Of a stretch of DNA of 64,000 bases, positions 33,655 to 44,657 are shown piece after piece. Below the pieces are notes generated by a model. That model did no database searches, had not been told where the DNA came from, and was given only the letters and a program-made list of their open reading frames with translations. Position 1 is the first letter of the stretch. Every line of letters starts with the position of its first letter. The stretch covers positions 23,001,854 to 23,065,853 of the forward strand of contig NC_068366.1 of NCBI RefSeq assembly GCF_020536995.1. The letters run 5' to 3'. Position numbers and translations under genes: made by a program. The stretch comes from Dreissena polymorpha (lineage: Eukaryota; Mollusca; Bivalvia; Myida; Dreissenidae).

Positions 33655-35520
33655 TTTCGGCGTTAGCTGTATACGCCAGCTTTTCACCTTAGCCTGACCT
33701 TTGTAAACGACCAATCAATTCGAATATAAAATTTTCCGCCGGTAGGCCTGAAACTTTTCGCAGTAGAAAACGGTCAATCTACAAACAGATTTCACATTAA
33801 CATCAATATGTTATTCCATCGACTTTCTATTTTGGGGAAGTGTAGGGACAGGGATACTACAGTTCGTTTAGCAACAAAGTTAATTGCGTATTCAGCATGA
33901 AACAATTGTAGCTCTATCTCTAATAATTAGGGTTGAGAGATGGAGCAGTTTCACACTCAATTCTCGACATCAATACAGAGTGCGTGTCCCTTTATATTTA
34001 GAAGAAGGTCAGCGCCAGAGCTTAAAGGCTGTGTTCTCATATTTGGTAATTACTACGATATTGCATTATGTGCACGCAAAAATTTTAGATCATATAAGAA
34101 TTGTTGTTAAGTAACCTGATATACGCTTTGAAGAACATATTAAAAATCGTTAACTTAATTAACCGTTAAACAAGAAAATGTTTAAAGCTTTAAACAAGCC
34201 GTCGTTTCAGCAGCAGAATTGTTACCTAACTTTAATGCATTGCATGCCAATCCGCAAGGTATCAAGGTCAGTTTGCGGTCAGTTGCAGAAATCTTTATAT
34301 AAACGCCGTCTCGTAAACTTTGTGCACTTGAAGTCTGTTTTGATCAGAAAGATACTAAATTAAGATATTCAGCGATATTAGTGTGGTATGTCAATCATCG
34401 ATTTTTAATATGTTTTCAACGTTTGCATGATAAGGACCAATTTTGATAAAATTAATTAGAAATATTTATCCATTTAGACCAGTTTATTAAGCATGAGCAC
34501 AATAATTCACTATACTATAATTATGCAATTAAATAAGATTCGAGTATTGCCGGCTTACCTATATGCACTCGTTTATTTTCATGTTTCTTGTGTTTTTCTA
34601 TTCTGTAAATATAGATATCTGAGTAATAATATCACATAAAGCAAAATAAGCCACGAAATCTGGCGCACCACCCCGTAATTGATTTGCTTGTGATGGAGCT
34701 AAGAACTGCGCAGAAAAAAGGCATCCGCTACTTTTTATCTCATAGAGATAACTTTTGATCGTTCATAAACATCGACCACAATCAACGCCGTATATCTTTT
34801 TTAAAGATATTTCTTGTTATACTTAATTTGTGAGAAGCTGAAAAGGAGACAGACTTGTGAACTTGTGATCATGAATTATACTCTTAGATTTTGCATTATT
34901 ATTGGCAATATTGCTGGTAAAAAAAATAGGAGATAACAATAACACATTTTAATTAAATATATTTTATCTATTGCTGACTTTTAATTTCCACTTACAGTCT
35001 AGTTTAATATTATTTGTTTATATCATCAATATGAATGCAGTTTCTCTCCATGTTACTCTATAAATTATTTTTTTCGGCGTAAGCTGAATTAAGCCAGCTT
35101 TTCACCTCTCCTGACCTTTGTAAGTGTCCAATAAAATTCAAATAAAATTTCCTGCGGCTAGGTACGAATGAATACACTTCATTTATTCCATTGGCTGATT
35201 TGAGTATTCCACCAGAACATTGGAAACATATCCGCGTCTTTGTAACACTGTTTTACTGCATGAAACAATTTTATTTCTAATGAAAAGGCTTAATAGATAG
35301 AACAGTTTTACACTCAATTCTCGACATAAATACAGTTTGTGCGTACACCTTTTATTTTCAGAGAATTACCAGCGCAACGCGTTTATATTTAAAGGCTATG
35401 TTCTCATATTTAGTACTTACTTCCATATTCTTGTCAACATGTTAACATGTAAAAGTATAAAGAGCAGTGGAAGCGAGGCCTCACTTTAATACATTGCATT
35501 TCAACCCGGGTCAATTCGCG
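33655..35520. repeat. Tandem segmental duplication, about 1.42-kb period
   Basis: GCCAGCTTTTCACCT near 33678 recurs near 35093. CACTCAATTCTCGACAT near 33954 recurs near 35310. AAAGGCTGTGTTCTCATATT near 34024 recurs near 35392. The order and spacing are preserved and divergence is moderate, so this is an old duplication inside the 33-38 kb segment. Confidence 0.7.
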
Positions 35521-36169
35521 GCCAGTGTATGAATGTCAGAGTTTATATACAGGTCATCTCCGGAGTTCGCGGCCAGTAAAATAATAGTTATATAATAAAT
35601 ACGCTATCCGTGAACTAGGTGACCTGGAATTTTCTTTAGACCAGAAATATGTAGATTCTTAATGTGTTTTCAACAAAACAATGATAAAGTTGATCTCAGG
35701 TATTGTGCTGCCCATTCAATATTCACCAAATGCTGAGTCACATCTGTACATGTTTATAAACCATCTGGGCTTATCAGGCTTCAGTGGATTGGTTCAGTGG
35801 TACAGGAAGTGAGTGGTAGAAGTTGCTGTTTGAAAACGAGCGGTTAAGCAAATTACTGACTCGGAACTAAATTGTCAGTATAATGCTTAAGCAAAATGAG
35901 GACTAAACTGTAGTGAAAAAATGTCTTGCAGGGAGTACTGTGTCAAAAACAATTTGTATTTAATACACATAATGTGGAAATGAAAAATAAGATCGTTGCA
36001 AAAGAGGTTCAAATTGGCTCAGGTTTAACTGTGATTTGGTCTCACCAAATTCCTGTGGTTTTGGAATACTGCAGAACAGCATAAAAGGTTTGTATTTTTA
36101 CTCCTTCATTCCTCTATTATTTAGATTATTAACTGATATAATTGTAATTGTATTTGTGTACTGTCCCAG

Positions 36170-36387
36170 TGGGAAATGTAAAAGGATGATGAAAAGAAGA
36201 CGGGCATCTGAAGGAAAAACAACACAGTTTGAAACTAAAATGAAATACACAAATTTCTTTAAAATATATAGTAAGTACTTAAATTAACATTTCATTTTCA
36301 GATTATGTCATAGCATTAGTGAGAAAGGTTGCTGGTGGCATAACAAATTTTCCCATCTCGGACCTCAAAAGCCACGTCACAAATTGA
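36170..36387 (+). CDS. Two phase-matched small exons of an unrecognised basic protein
   Basis: Exon 36170-36270 follows a TGTCCCAG acceptor and ends at a GTAAGT donor. It reads GKCKRMMKRRRASEGKTTQF then ETKMKYTNFFKIY. The exon from 36302 follows TTTTCAG and reads YVIALVRKVAGGITNFPISD then LKSHVTN and a TGA at 36385-36387. The phases (1 out, 1 in) match. A diverged second version of the latter exon begins at 37090 with the same CAG/ATTATG start. The KRMMKRRR run is nuclear-signal-like. I do not recognise the family. Confidence 0.35.
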
Positions 36388-37089
36388 AGAATTTGTTTGC
36401 AAGAAAGCACAGACTGTTACATGAATGAAAAAACAAGTTGTGAAAAAATGAACTTTTTTATATTTGCTCTGTGTGCGCGCCCGGATGATGAGCACAAAGC
36501 GGTCCTTGACAAAGGAAAGCTGGATTTGTTGATAGGTAAATCACAATTTTACTACACAAGTTATTGTATTATAAGTTTGAAATAGTTAAGTTCAAAATAA
36601 AGATTAATTCGAATTATATGATTAGTGATCCTCTTAGGGCTAGGCCTGTCAATTATAACAGAGTGTCTCAGTACCTTGCCGCACTAAGATCCAAACCTGC
36701 CCCCTTTGACCCCGAGTCATGTTTTTAATTGGTTCTGATCACATTATTTTACAGAATATTCAATGAATTTTCAATAAACTAATTTTATTTTAACAGTGAA
36801 ACTAGTTTTATCAATTAAAAAAAAAAAAAATTTAAATGAAAATGCATGTAATATTAAATAATATGCGCATATATAGCACATGTTGTTTGAAATATTCCAC
36901 AGGGATAAATATCCAAGCACGTTCAAAAGTGTACTTAGTTGCCAAGTTTTGACCCTGTCTTTTTCAAATCCTAGCTCAGGGGCCCTGGATCAGATAAAAA
37001 GTTTGAAAAAGCAATTAATTCTACATAAGCTGTTAACAGTATTTGCAATTGGTGAACTGTAGTTGTACTAAATATCAAATTGCATTTCA

Positions 37090-37245
37090 GATTATGACAT
37101 AAGATGGGGGAGAATCGTGGACCTGAACAATACTGTGATAGAGAGGAATTCCTACTCAAGAAAGCAGTTTAAAAAACGCATTCAATGTGAAAGAGTGAAC
37201 TTTTTTATTTTTGGCTTGTATAAGAACAGTTTGTTTTTTAAAAAG
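37090..37245 (+). pseudogene. Diverged second copy of the 36302 exon
   Basis: After a TTTCAG acceptor it reads YDIRWGRIVDLNNTVIERNS then YSRKQFKKRIQCERVNFFIF. The tail CERVNFFIFGLY parallels CEKMNFFIFALC encoded at about 36440-36475 downstream of the first copy. This indicates a duplicated exon pair whose reading frames have since diverged. Confidence 0.4.
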
Positions 37246-37930
37246 TGCATGTCTATCAAATTATTTTTTATGTATTTATATTGAATATTTTTGTTGTTTG
37301 TCTTTAAAAGCTACATTGTATCTTAAAAGTATCATCAAAATGCGGAACGAAAATGCGTACATTTTCCGCATAAGTTCCACATTTTTTGTGACTGCGGAAA
37401 AATGCGGGGATTTTCAGCATTTGTTCCGCATTTGCAGAAGTATAAAATGGTGATCCATGTTTTTAAAATGTATTATTTTAAAATAAAAATAAAGATACTA
37501 TGTTAAATGTATCTTGTCATATTTTTGACTAGTTTTTAGTTAACCTGAGCACAAAGTGCTCATGGTGAGCTTTTGCGATCGCCTTTTGTTTTTTCAAATG
37601 GCCGGTCCTTATATGGGTATATGGGTATATTTACAATATGCATGTAATCCGATTTCCGCCCGGTATCTAAATTACGCCCGTAATATAAGTTACGCCCGTA
37701 ATTTTAACATTCCGCCTGTAATCTGAATTCCGCCCATAAACTGCTTTCCGCCCGTAATTTGAAATTCCGTCCCACCTCATTTAATATTTCGCCCCTGTTT
37801 TCCGCCCGGATTACGCCCGGAATCTGCCCCTCTTCTTAAAATCATATTTAGAAAAATACGCCCGGAAATATTTTTTACGCCCGGAATTTAGTTTGCGATT
37901 CCGTGCCGATTTCGGGCGGAACATTTCGTA

Positions 37931-38167
37931 CAGGTTTTTTTTTTTCTTCAAAAGACATATTGGGCATCTCCCAAATTGAAAGCAATGAGCTCTAATATGA
38001 TTTAAGAATGCACCAAAATGTGTCTTTTAATACTTCTGCACAATGAAAAGACCCTGTTTCAAAAACTTTAAAAAACACGGTCTTCCCAAAATGAGCAGTT
38101 ATCGCGCATGAAATTCCCAATTTGAAAGGCCCCTGGCCTCTTCCCAATTTCCTGATGAAAAGCCCTG
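37931..38167. mobile_element. Small MITE with CAGG...CCCTG ends and TTCCCAATTT motifs
   Basis: Starts CAGGTTTTTTTTTTTCTTCA and ends TGATGAAAAGCCCTG. The interior has CTCCCAAATTGAAAG, AATTCCCAATTTGAAA and CTTCCCAATTTCC. It is the same style as 20505-21023. It abuts the right end of the 33-38 kb segment without a gap. Confidence 0.55.
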
Positions 38168-38760
38168 GTGTTGCTAATCCAACAAATAATCCAATTAGGC
38201 GTGGTTTCCCAAGAAAGTATATATTTTGCTGGATGTGTTCAAGGGATGCATGTTTATAACGTTGTTGATACTGGTGCAGAAAAATCAGTGGGTTCTAAAA
38301 ATATTTATAATAAAATTGAGGATTTATGTAAACCACATTTATCAAAAAAGGCAAATTACTACATGCAGGTAGGGAACCATTGACAGATTTTGGCAAATGT
38401 GATTTAGAATTGCTAATTGATGGATATAAAACAAAATGTGAAGTTATTATTACAGATAATTATAAAAGATGATGTTTTACTGGGTATGGACATTTTAAAA
38501 ATAGGTAACGGCAAACCTGCCGATATACTTAGCCAGAACAAAATTTTACTCAATGGCGCAGAAATTACAATCATGTCATCAATACAGTGATTTCAGAAAG
38601 TTAAGGCTGCAGATCATCATATTATTAATGGCCATGCAGAACAGATAATTGATGCATATGTAGACATATATAAAATGGATGACAATAGAAAGTGTGCTGA
38701 CATTTTATTACAATTTTAAACAGACACCAATCGGCATTTTTGCTTGATAGGCAAAATTTT
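38168..38760 (+). mobile_element. Fossil LTR retrotransposon, protease part (Ty3/Gypsy-like)
   Basis: Translated pieces show a retropepsin: VVDTGAEKS, a flap-like region, and a VLLGMDIL-type strand, followed by the start of the polyprotein segment after it. It is a broken fossil with at least two breaks, and neither LTRs nor reverse transcriptase lie nearby. It is old, judging by its isolation and decay. Confidence 0.65.
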
Positions 38761-38787
38761 GTAAGTTAACTATCATTTTTTTCCCAG

Positions 38788-39019
38788 CAATTCGTCCCAT
38801 TGACTGACGACCCACCAGCTAATATGGAGCGGCTGGCGAAGAATGAGGAGGTTTGTGTGCCAAGGAATAGTCTCTCCTGCGTCCTCAGCAAATGCAAATG
38901 CAAAGGAGCTGCCTTCACCTTTAAGAAGTTGATAAAAGGCTTCTTTGAGCCAGAACAGCTTGTTGACAGGAAGGCTGTAGAGATGGCGACCTCCAACAAA
39001 ATTATGAAGGCCATCAAAA
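38788..39019 (+). CDS. Candidate exon, BEN-like domain
   Basis: Plus strand: a strong acceptor (TTTTTTCCCAG), a 232-bp stop-free segment and a consensus GTAAGA donor. It reads QFVPLTDDPPANMERLAKNE, EVCVPRNSLSCVLSKCKCKG, AAFTFKKLIKGFFEPEQLVD and RKAVEMATSNKIMKAIK. The second half, a helix ending in a phenylalanine pair followed by EQL and a basic helix, resembles the start of BEN domains, which bind DNA in chromatin and viral proteins. The CVLSKCKCK cluster is unusual. It enters in phase 0 and leaves in phase 1; the rest of the domain would be in a later exon, which I did not find. It could also be a transposon-carried exon. Confidence 0.45.
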
Positions 39020-39374
39020 GTAAGATTATCCTAAATAAGATTAAGCCTATGCAAATTAGTTTGTACTAATACTATTGTTGCTTAAATCACTCATCCCAGA
39101 ATATTCATACACAATTTTGATACCTCATGAATATTGATTAACTAAAATGACAAAAATAATAATTCCATTAATTATTATAAATTACTACAACATTATTTTG
39201 TTTGTTTTATATTTACTGTGTATTTGTTCTACATGGACTTCATGATGTTTACTGGTCATCTGACTTCGAGGCCCATACATATATTACTTTTGGTGTTAAG
39301 ATTATGGTGTTAAATTGTTATCATGTGTTGTAGTGTCTTAAGTTAAGGTAGGGCCTCTATTTTACTTTTTTTAT
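39020..39374. other. AT-rich gap
   Basis: No coding features seen between the BEN-like exon and the FBH1-like fragment on the other strand. Confidence 0.4.
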
Positions 39375-40567
39375 TTAAATATGTTGGTTTAAAACTTCTG
39401 GAGGGAGATGCTCAAAATAATTGATATTTTCATCTAAATATCTTGGATAATTACCAGTTCCTAGGAGGCCATATTTATCAGATATCACAGCTTTTGGCAA
39501 CACTTTTGTTTTGACATTAGACTGAGGAATGGGACTAAAAATATCTTCCACATCAGAATTAAAAACTGTATTCATGTCAAAACTGTCGCCTAGCAAATAT
39601 TTTGCAGCTTCATTCTTTACACTTTCAATTTCAGTTTTTGAAATTCTGGTATATGATTTTCATGTCTGCTTCTTCCCTTTAGATTTGTGCTTGGAATCTT
39701 TAAGTAAACTCCTTTGTGCATCAAACAGCTGCTTTACAGCATCACTTTTAGGCTTTTGCAAAGTTTCGTTGGATGCTTGTGAGGAGTACCGACTGTTTGA
39801 ATCACTATCGTCACTGATATAAATACAGGTGGAGACACGGTCATTCCCAGCTTTTTTTATGGGCAAATAGATGACTGACCTGTTCCCCAGGCTGGTATTT
39901 TATCATCATCCATTTCAATGTTCAGTTTTGGGACTATTTCATCAATGGGTGCTGTAGAATCCACGATTTTGTCTTTCATAACCTGGATTGTAGGCCGAGT
40001 TAAAGTATTGAAGACGGAACCTGGTGGACATTCTAATTTATTTGGGGATTGCATGAAGAAGTTCAAAATGCTCCCTTGATTTTGTATTTGCTTAAATTGT
40101 TTTGGTACTTTTCTATATGAATGAGAATCAAAATTTGCAGGCGTTTCTTTTCTTGGAGAATTGTTCACAGCAATGTAGTGGCATTAGTAAATGTTTGATT
40201 TTCTGTATTAATTCTTACAAAGTTGTGTCTTTTGCATCAAAAACAGTCTTTCGTTACCTGTTTCTGTTTGCAGGATACAATTGCATGCTGTCATCTCTAT
40301 TGACAGAAAGCGATAAACAAGGGGAACCACTTCCTAACGACTTATTACCTCGCTCAAAGCATTCGAAACTATCCATATGCAATTGTTTTCTGTTTGAATA
40401 GAAGGCTACTTCAATGTTATTTCTTTTAGCTGAGCTGATGATTAAACTTTACCAATTTCTCCATCAACTTTACTAATTTCTCCATCAATACTGTCAAAAG
40501 AGCTATTAAAATGGAGGTTTTCAATGCATTCACTAAACTCTTCATCTAAAGTTGATTTGTCACCCAT
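39375..40567 (-). pseudogene. FBH1: 5' part of F-box DNA helicase 1 (FBH1/FBXO18), broken
   Basis: FBH1 is a UvrD-type helicase and SCF subunit that disassembles RAD51 filaments. Here the minus strand carries only the region before the helicase. An ATG at 40567 starts MGDKSTLDEEFSECIENLHF. The exon continues, after a frame change near 40460, to LQLYPANRNR-type sequence and a GTAACG donor at 40257. The next exon (about 40165 to 39375) has the PCNA-binding PIP box QGSILNFF (40055-40078), an acidic linker, KYGLLGT (as in human FBH1) and the first F-box helix, FEHLPPEVLNQHI. It then stops at 39375. A frame change near 39850 and a TGA near 39658 also interrupt it. No helicase exons lie on this strand in the window. 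It looks like a partial duplicate kept with its intron, so it is not a retrocopy. Confidence 0.65.
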
Positions 40568-40925
40568 ATTTGCGTCAATACTTGTTCAATGCGCTGTAGA
40601 AATAACAAATAATCAAAATTATATGAAATGCACATGTAATGCTAATTATTCAAATCCAAAAGGATTCTGTAATTTTAGAAATTCTCCATAATAAATTATT
40701 TTCTTAAAAGTCGATATAATTATTTTTTAAAGTCTTGTAGAAAAAAAATACACTCAATGTAGTCTTACAATTATATGCACACAAATAAAACATGCAATGT
40801 CACTAATATGCTACAGGGCTGTTTTGCCTTCTGTAGCAAAGGCCTTATAAAGGCCCCTTTCCCTAAGATACTTATTTAATGTCACCTGATTGGTCCATTT
40901 CGCACATTATCTAAAATATGTGGGT
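40568..40925. other. Short gap without features
   Basis: AT-rich sequence upstream of the FBH1-like start. It may include that copy's former promoter, but no TATA or CpG-rich signal is evident. Confidence 0.35.
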
Positions 40926-41318
40926 CAGGGCCGGTATTCATAAAGCACCTAAGGTGAAAATTACCTAAGGTTACAAATAATTTCCTTAGTTTTCTGCGAT
41001 TTCTCCCTTAACTTTGCGAAATTCCCTAAGTTTGTATTCATAAAAATCTTAACCTTAGGAAAATCCTTAGGACTGTTATTTTTCCCTTAGAAGTTAAGGT
41101 TCGTACATTATATATAGCAGCCTTAACTTCTCGATAAAATCCTTAAATATGGCGACATAACAGATGATATTTTCATTTTCAACCCTTTCTGCGTTTAATT
41201 TTTATAAAAAGGTATGTATTTTGTACTTTTGTGGTTCGGTGTTTAAGACAACTGTTATATAGTGAAATTGTACACTCAGTCAGTCGGTATTTACTCACAC
41301 CAGAACTTCAAAACAAAT

Positions 41319-41446
41319 ATGGCGGATCAAAATTTCCACCAACTTTTTTTTAATCAATGGCAGTGTTTGTTTGGTTCAAACGATGTCTGGGTGTATGATA
41401 ACGTGAACCATTCTTTTGTTTGTGAAATAAGTCATCAAAAGATTCG
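41319..41446 (+). CDS. Candidate first exon inside the Harbinger region
   Basis: An ATG in good context (AAATATGGCGG) opens 42 codons, MADQNFHQLFFNQWQCLFGS and NDVWVYDNVNHSFVCEISHQ, to a GTATGT donor. It is not a recognised part of the transposase. It leaves in phase 2, which does not match the next exon (phase 1), so it may belong to the element's second protein or be chance. Confidence 0.3.
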
Positions 41447-41767
41447 GTATGTTTAATGTACATCCAGACTGTTCAACATTTAAAATCGAACTAGAAGTTC
41501 AAATGTCGAAGAATTGATATATTTTTTAATTTTGTGTTTGTGGAGCATTGGAACTGGATTAATAAAAATCATTATCCAGTTGAAATCCAATCTGTCCGAT
41601 ATATTGTCCCAAGGTCCTGTGAGCATGAATCTTACCTGTGTCAACCTTGATGATTAGTGTCAACTGGACAGCCTTTATATTAGTTTCAGCAAAAAGGTAC
41701 TGTTTATCTATAGTATATTTAGTTTAACATGACAACATCTGCTGAATTGTAAACCATTTCATTGCAG

Positions 41768-42262
41768 AATGCCAAGAAAAAAACTTCCGTGAACGTGTAG
41801 ATGTCTTATATAAATTGAATAATACTGAATTGATTGAAAGATACAGATTTGACAGAGATGGAATTTTATTTTTAAACCAGCAGCTTGAACATATTATATC
41901 TCCACAAACTCAAAGAAACCACAGTCTCAACAGCATTGAAAAAATATTATTAACACTTCGCTATTTTGCCTCATCAAGCATACAACTAAATGATAATGAC
42001 ATCCATGCAGTAAGTCAACCAACAGTCTCTCGGTCAATTACTGCAGAAATCGATGCCCTGACACTGCCTGAAATTGTAAGGCAATACATTTGTCTGCCCA
42101 CAACATTATGGGATGTCAGACAACAGAAAACAGACTTTTTAATGTTGCTGGCTTTCCCAATGTCATTGGAGTTGTAGATGGAACACATATACAGATACAG
42201 GCACCGACAGTTGGTGAACCCCAATATGTCAATAAAATGGGTTCCACTCCATTAACACACAG
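41768..42262 (+). pseudogene. Harbinger transposase (HARBI1-like), N-terminal half
   Basis: After a CATTGCAG acceptor the exon encodes the typical HARBI1 start: NFRERVDVLYKLNNTELIER, YRFDRDGILFLNQQLEHIIS, LLTLRYFASSSIQL, the helix-turn-helix VSQPTVSRSITAEIDAL and CLPTTLWDVRQQKTDFL. Then, after a frame change near 42140, it reads GVVDGTHIQIQAPTVGEPQY and NKMGSTPLTHR. The aspartate in VDGTH is the first catalytic residue of the DDE nuclease fold. The exon ends at an ACAG/GTAAAC donor. The remaining catalytic residues are not adjacent; a DSIYPCKPWL piece at 46.7 kb supplies what looks like the second-aspartate region. Confidence 0.8.
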
Positions 42263-42440
42263 GTAAACTGTATATGCCATGCTCTGAGAAAGACGGTTTT
42301 CATATAAACAGTATATATTATAGTATAATATAATACATTACATTGTGCGTGTTTTCTACTTTAAAGTCTGTCCACTCATTGGCTGCATTACATGAGGACC
42401 ACTTATTATATATTGCACATCTATTTGTCATTGTAGCTTG

Positions 42441-42800
42441 ATTGGTCATTGTCGGCTCGGTAAGTAGTAACTTACATGTACCTCGGGTACTCACTTAAGT
42501 ATACTTACATGAACCTCGGGTAGAGTAAATATACTTAAACGTATCCAGTTGATATTATACTGTACCCGAGTTGTATTTCCACCTAAAACTGATGTAGTAA
42601 AACGCGCTACCGATTACAGTTAAACGATATTGTTTATCTTAAACAAACTTCTATTTAAGAAAACTGCATCAATTAATTAAAAAAATAGTCGACAACCACC
42701 GATTTAGCGTTATAATTCCTGGGTATTGGGGTAATATGCTAAGTTTACTTAAGAGTATGCGGGGTAAATGTGATAAGCACCCAAGCCGACAATGTCCAAT
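42441..42800. mobile_element. 360-bp MITE with ATTGG-CATTGTCGGCT ends
   Basis: The left end ATTGGTCATTGTCGGCTCGG pairs with the right end CCAAGCCGACAATGTCCAAT, giving about 20-bp inverted repeats with three mismatches. The interior holds ACTTACATG-ACCTCGGGTA twice and is non-coding. Confidence 0.75.
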
Positions 42801-43540
42801 AAAGCGTCATTGTATGTAGTTGCATATAAAAAATGTTTACATTGACGCGCATACATGTACTACAGTAACAGTAAAATACTTGCATATCACTTGGACTTTA
42901 ATATTGATATGCTTAAAAAATATACATACATATTTTGATTTGTTAGAAAAATCTATCATAGTTGGTGTAGTTTAAATTCTCAACTAAATCATACAATTTA
43001 TAGTCTTTCCGAAATACCGTCGGTCCTTGGATTTTTCCGATAATAATTTGGAAAATCCGGAAATGATTCTAATATTGTCGGACCTCATGTCCGGTAAAAA
43101 ATTATGGCGAAATTTGGAATTCCATAAGCTATTTTCAGAAAAGTTTCAAGACAAAAGTGTGAATTTACCGAATTATTTATAAATACTCCATTCATGTAAA
43201 CATGTTTTCATTGGTTGCATTTTTTTTAATGACGTAAGTGAATATACGCTGTACAAGATGTTTACCTCGTCGTCAAGGCAAATTACACACTACGTCAACA
43301 CTATATGAGTACATTCGCAAAGGGAGATAATACCATGTACGTTTGGTTCCCGTTATATCCGATTAATTCGTAAGCAAGCCGGTCAATACCACAGGTCAGT
43401 GTGACCTTTCCGCGATCTGTCAGTGCTAAAAGCTACGCAAGAGTTTGAAGCAATCTGTCAACATCTACACACATTACTTGGAATGAAAACAGAGTATCCA
43501 GATATATAACAGGTGATTTCGTTTTTATTTTATTGTTAAT
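42801..43540. other. Upstream region of the ZNF862-like gene; possible 5' exon
   Basis: AT-rich left half with CCGGAAA/TCCGGTAAAA motifs near 43010-43110. The segment 43380-43511 is less AT-rich and ends ATATATAACAG/GTGATT, so it could be a 5' untranslated exon. No TATA box with convincing spacing was found. Confidence 0.35.
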
Positions 43541-44344
43541 TATCTCAAAATGTTTCAATTAAAAAAACTGAGGATGAAAAAAATGAGGAAAACAAAAAGC
43601 GTTGGTCAAAATATGAGGAAAAAAGGAATGACAGGCCTTTTAAAGAGTCATGGAAAGAAGGGAGATCGTGGCTAAATTTTGATGAAAGTAAAGGGGCCAT
43701 GACTTGCTTTACATGCATTGAGTTTTATGGAACAAAAAGCATAGGTTCTGGGCTGAAAGGATGCAACACCTTCCTCACTGGTAGCACCAATTTGAAAAAA
43801 TCAGCTGTCAGTGACCATGAGCTGAGCAAAGCCCACATTGACGCTACGGCAAACACGGCTGCTAAATGTAGTGATAGTGCAGCTATTGCCAGTTCACAAG
43901 CTGGTAAAGCCATGCTATCACTACATTTATCAGAGCGCCAGCGGTTGATGCATTTGTTTAGAAATGCCCATGCTGTGGGAAAAAAAGGCCGCCCCATAAC
44001 AGATTACACATGGCTTTGCAATGTCACTGAAGCCAATGGTGTTGACCTTGGCTAAACCTATCGCAATGGAAAAGCTGCTCTTGCGTTTCTTTCTTACATT
44101 GCAGGTGCCGAAAAAGACAAGACGGTAACTATGAAGGAAGCAGCCAAGGGTTTTTCGTTGCTCATCAACGGAACAACAGACTTTTCTGGTTACGAACAGG
44201 AGTGTGTATTTGTAAGGGCTGCAATTAATGGACATGACTTTGTGCAAGAAAGCTTTTTGACCATTGGCTCCCCAAGTAGCACAACAGCGGGTGATCTAAA
44301 GGCCTTTGTCGATGATGTACTGGTGGAAAACGGCCTTGAGAAAG
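43541..44344 (+). CDS. ZNF862-like hAT-derived protein, exon with zinc finger and start of catalytic domain
   Basis: Plus strand: NEENKKRWSKYEEKRNDRPF, then the TTF-type finger GRSWLNFDESKGAMTCFTCI with DHELSKAHIDA (C-x2-C and H-x5-H). Next come LHLSERQRLMHLFRNAHAVG, KKGRPITDYTWLCNV and, after an in-frame TAA at 44053-44055, YRNGKAALAFLSYIAGAEKD, GFSLLINGTTDFSGYEQECV, FLTIGSPSSTTAGDLKAFVD and a GTATAG donor. This is the layout of the ZNF862/KIAA1586 group, which descend from hAT transposases. Relatives usually have DGTTD where this copy has NGTTD, so a residue next to the catalytic site differs. It leaves in phase 1, matching the next exon. The start codon is not clear; the frame opens near 43541. 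Confidence 0.75.
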
Positions 44345-44657
44345 GTATAGAACATTGTTACCAGCAAAGCTGACAATTTGGAAAACAATACCACCAGTTT
44401 CATTTTACAATCATGAAACCCTTTGGGTATGAGTTACATGATTACAATCCAAAATTATGCACTCAGTAGCCAAAAGTTGTTCTTTGAATACTTCATGTAG
44501 ATGTTTATAGGGGGTATAACAAAAACTTAATGGCAAATGGACTCGTCCCAATTTGTATCTCTACTCAATCATTATGTCATAAAATCATGTCAGATATAAT
44601 GCAAAAAACACATCAAACTCTATAAACATATAATTAAAATGAATCTTAATATTTCAG

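Larger units (their letters stand above)
33073..37930. mobile_element. Possible 4.9-kb element bounded by inverted GGGCGTAA-rich ends
   Basis: The left end starts CCCGTACGAAAT. The right end, read in reverse complement, starts CCTGTACGAAAT. Inside both ends are many GGGCGTAA and GGGCGGAA motifs pointing the same way relative to the end: 33090-33240 on the left, 37650-37925 on the right in opposite orientation. GGCGGATTCCGGGCGTAATC on the left matches GGCAGATTCCGGGCGTAATC on the right. The interior holds a 1.4-kb tandem duplication and two or three small exons. No transposase is recognised, so it is non-autonomous or of an unknown type. Confidence 0.5.
40926..42262 (+). mobile_element. Harbinger (PIF) DNA transposon, left end and first part of transposase
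   Basis: The left end reads GGGCCGGTATTCATAAAGC, followed by about nine CCTTAG/CTAAGG subterminal motifs up to 41150, as Harbinger ends often show. The transposase exon follows. No matching right end was found before 47 kb. A later piece of a Harbinger catalytic domain on the same strand (46630-46772) may belong to the same element, separated by other insertions. Confidence 0.65.
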
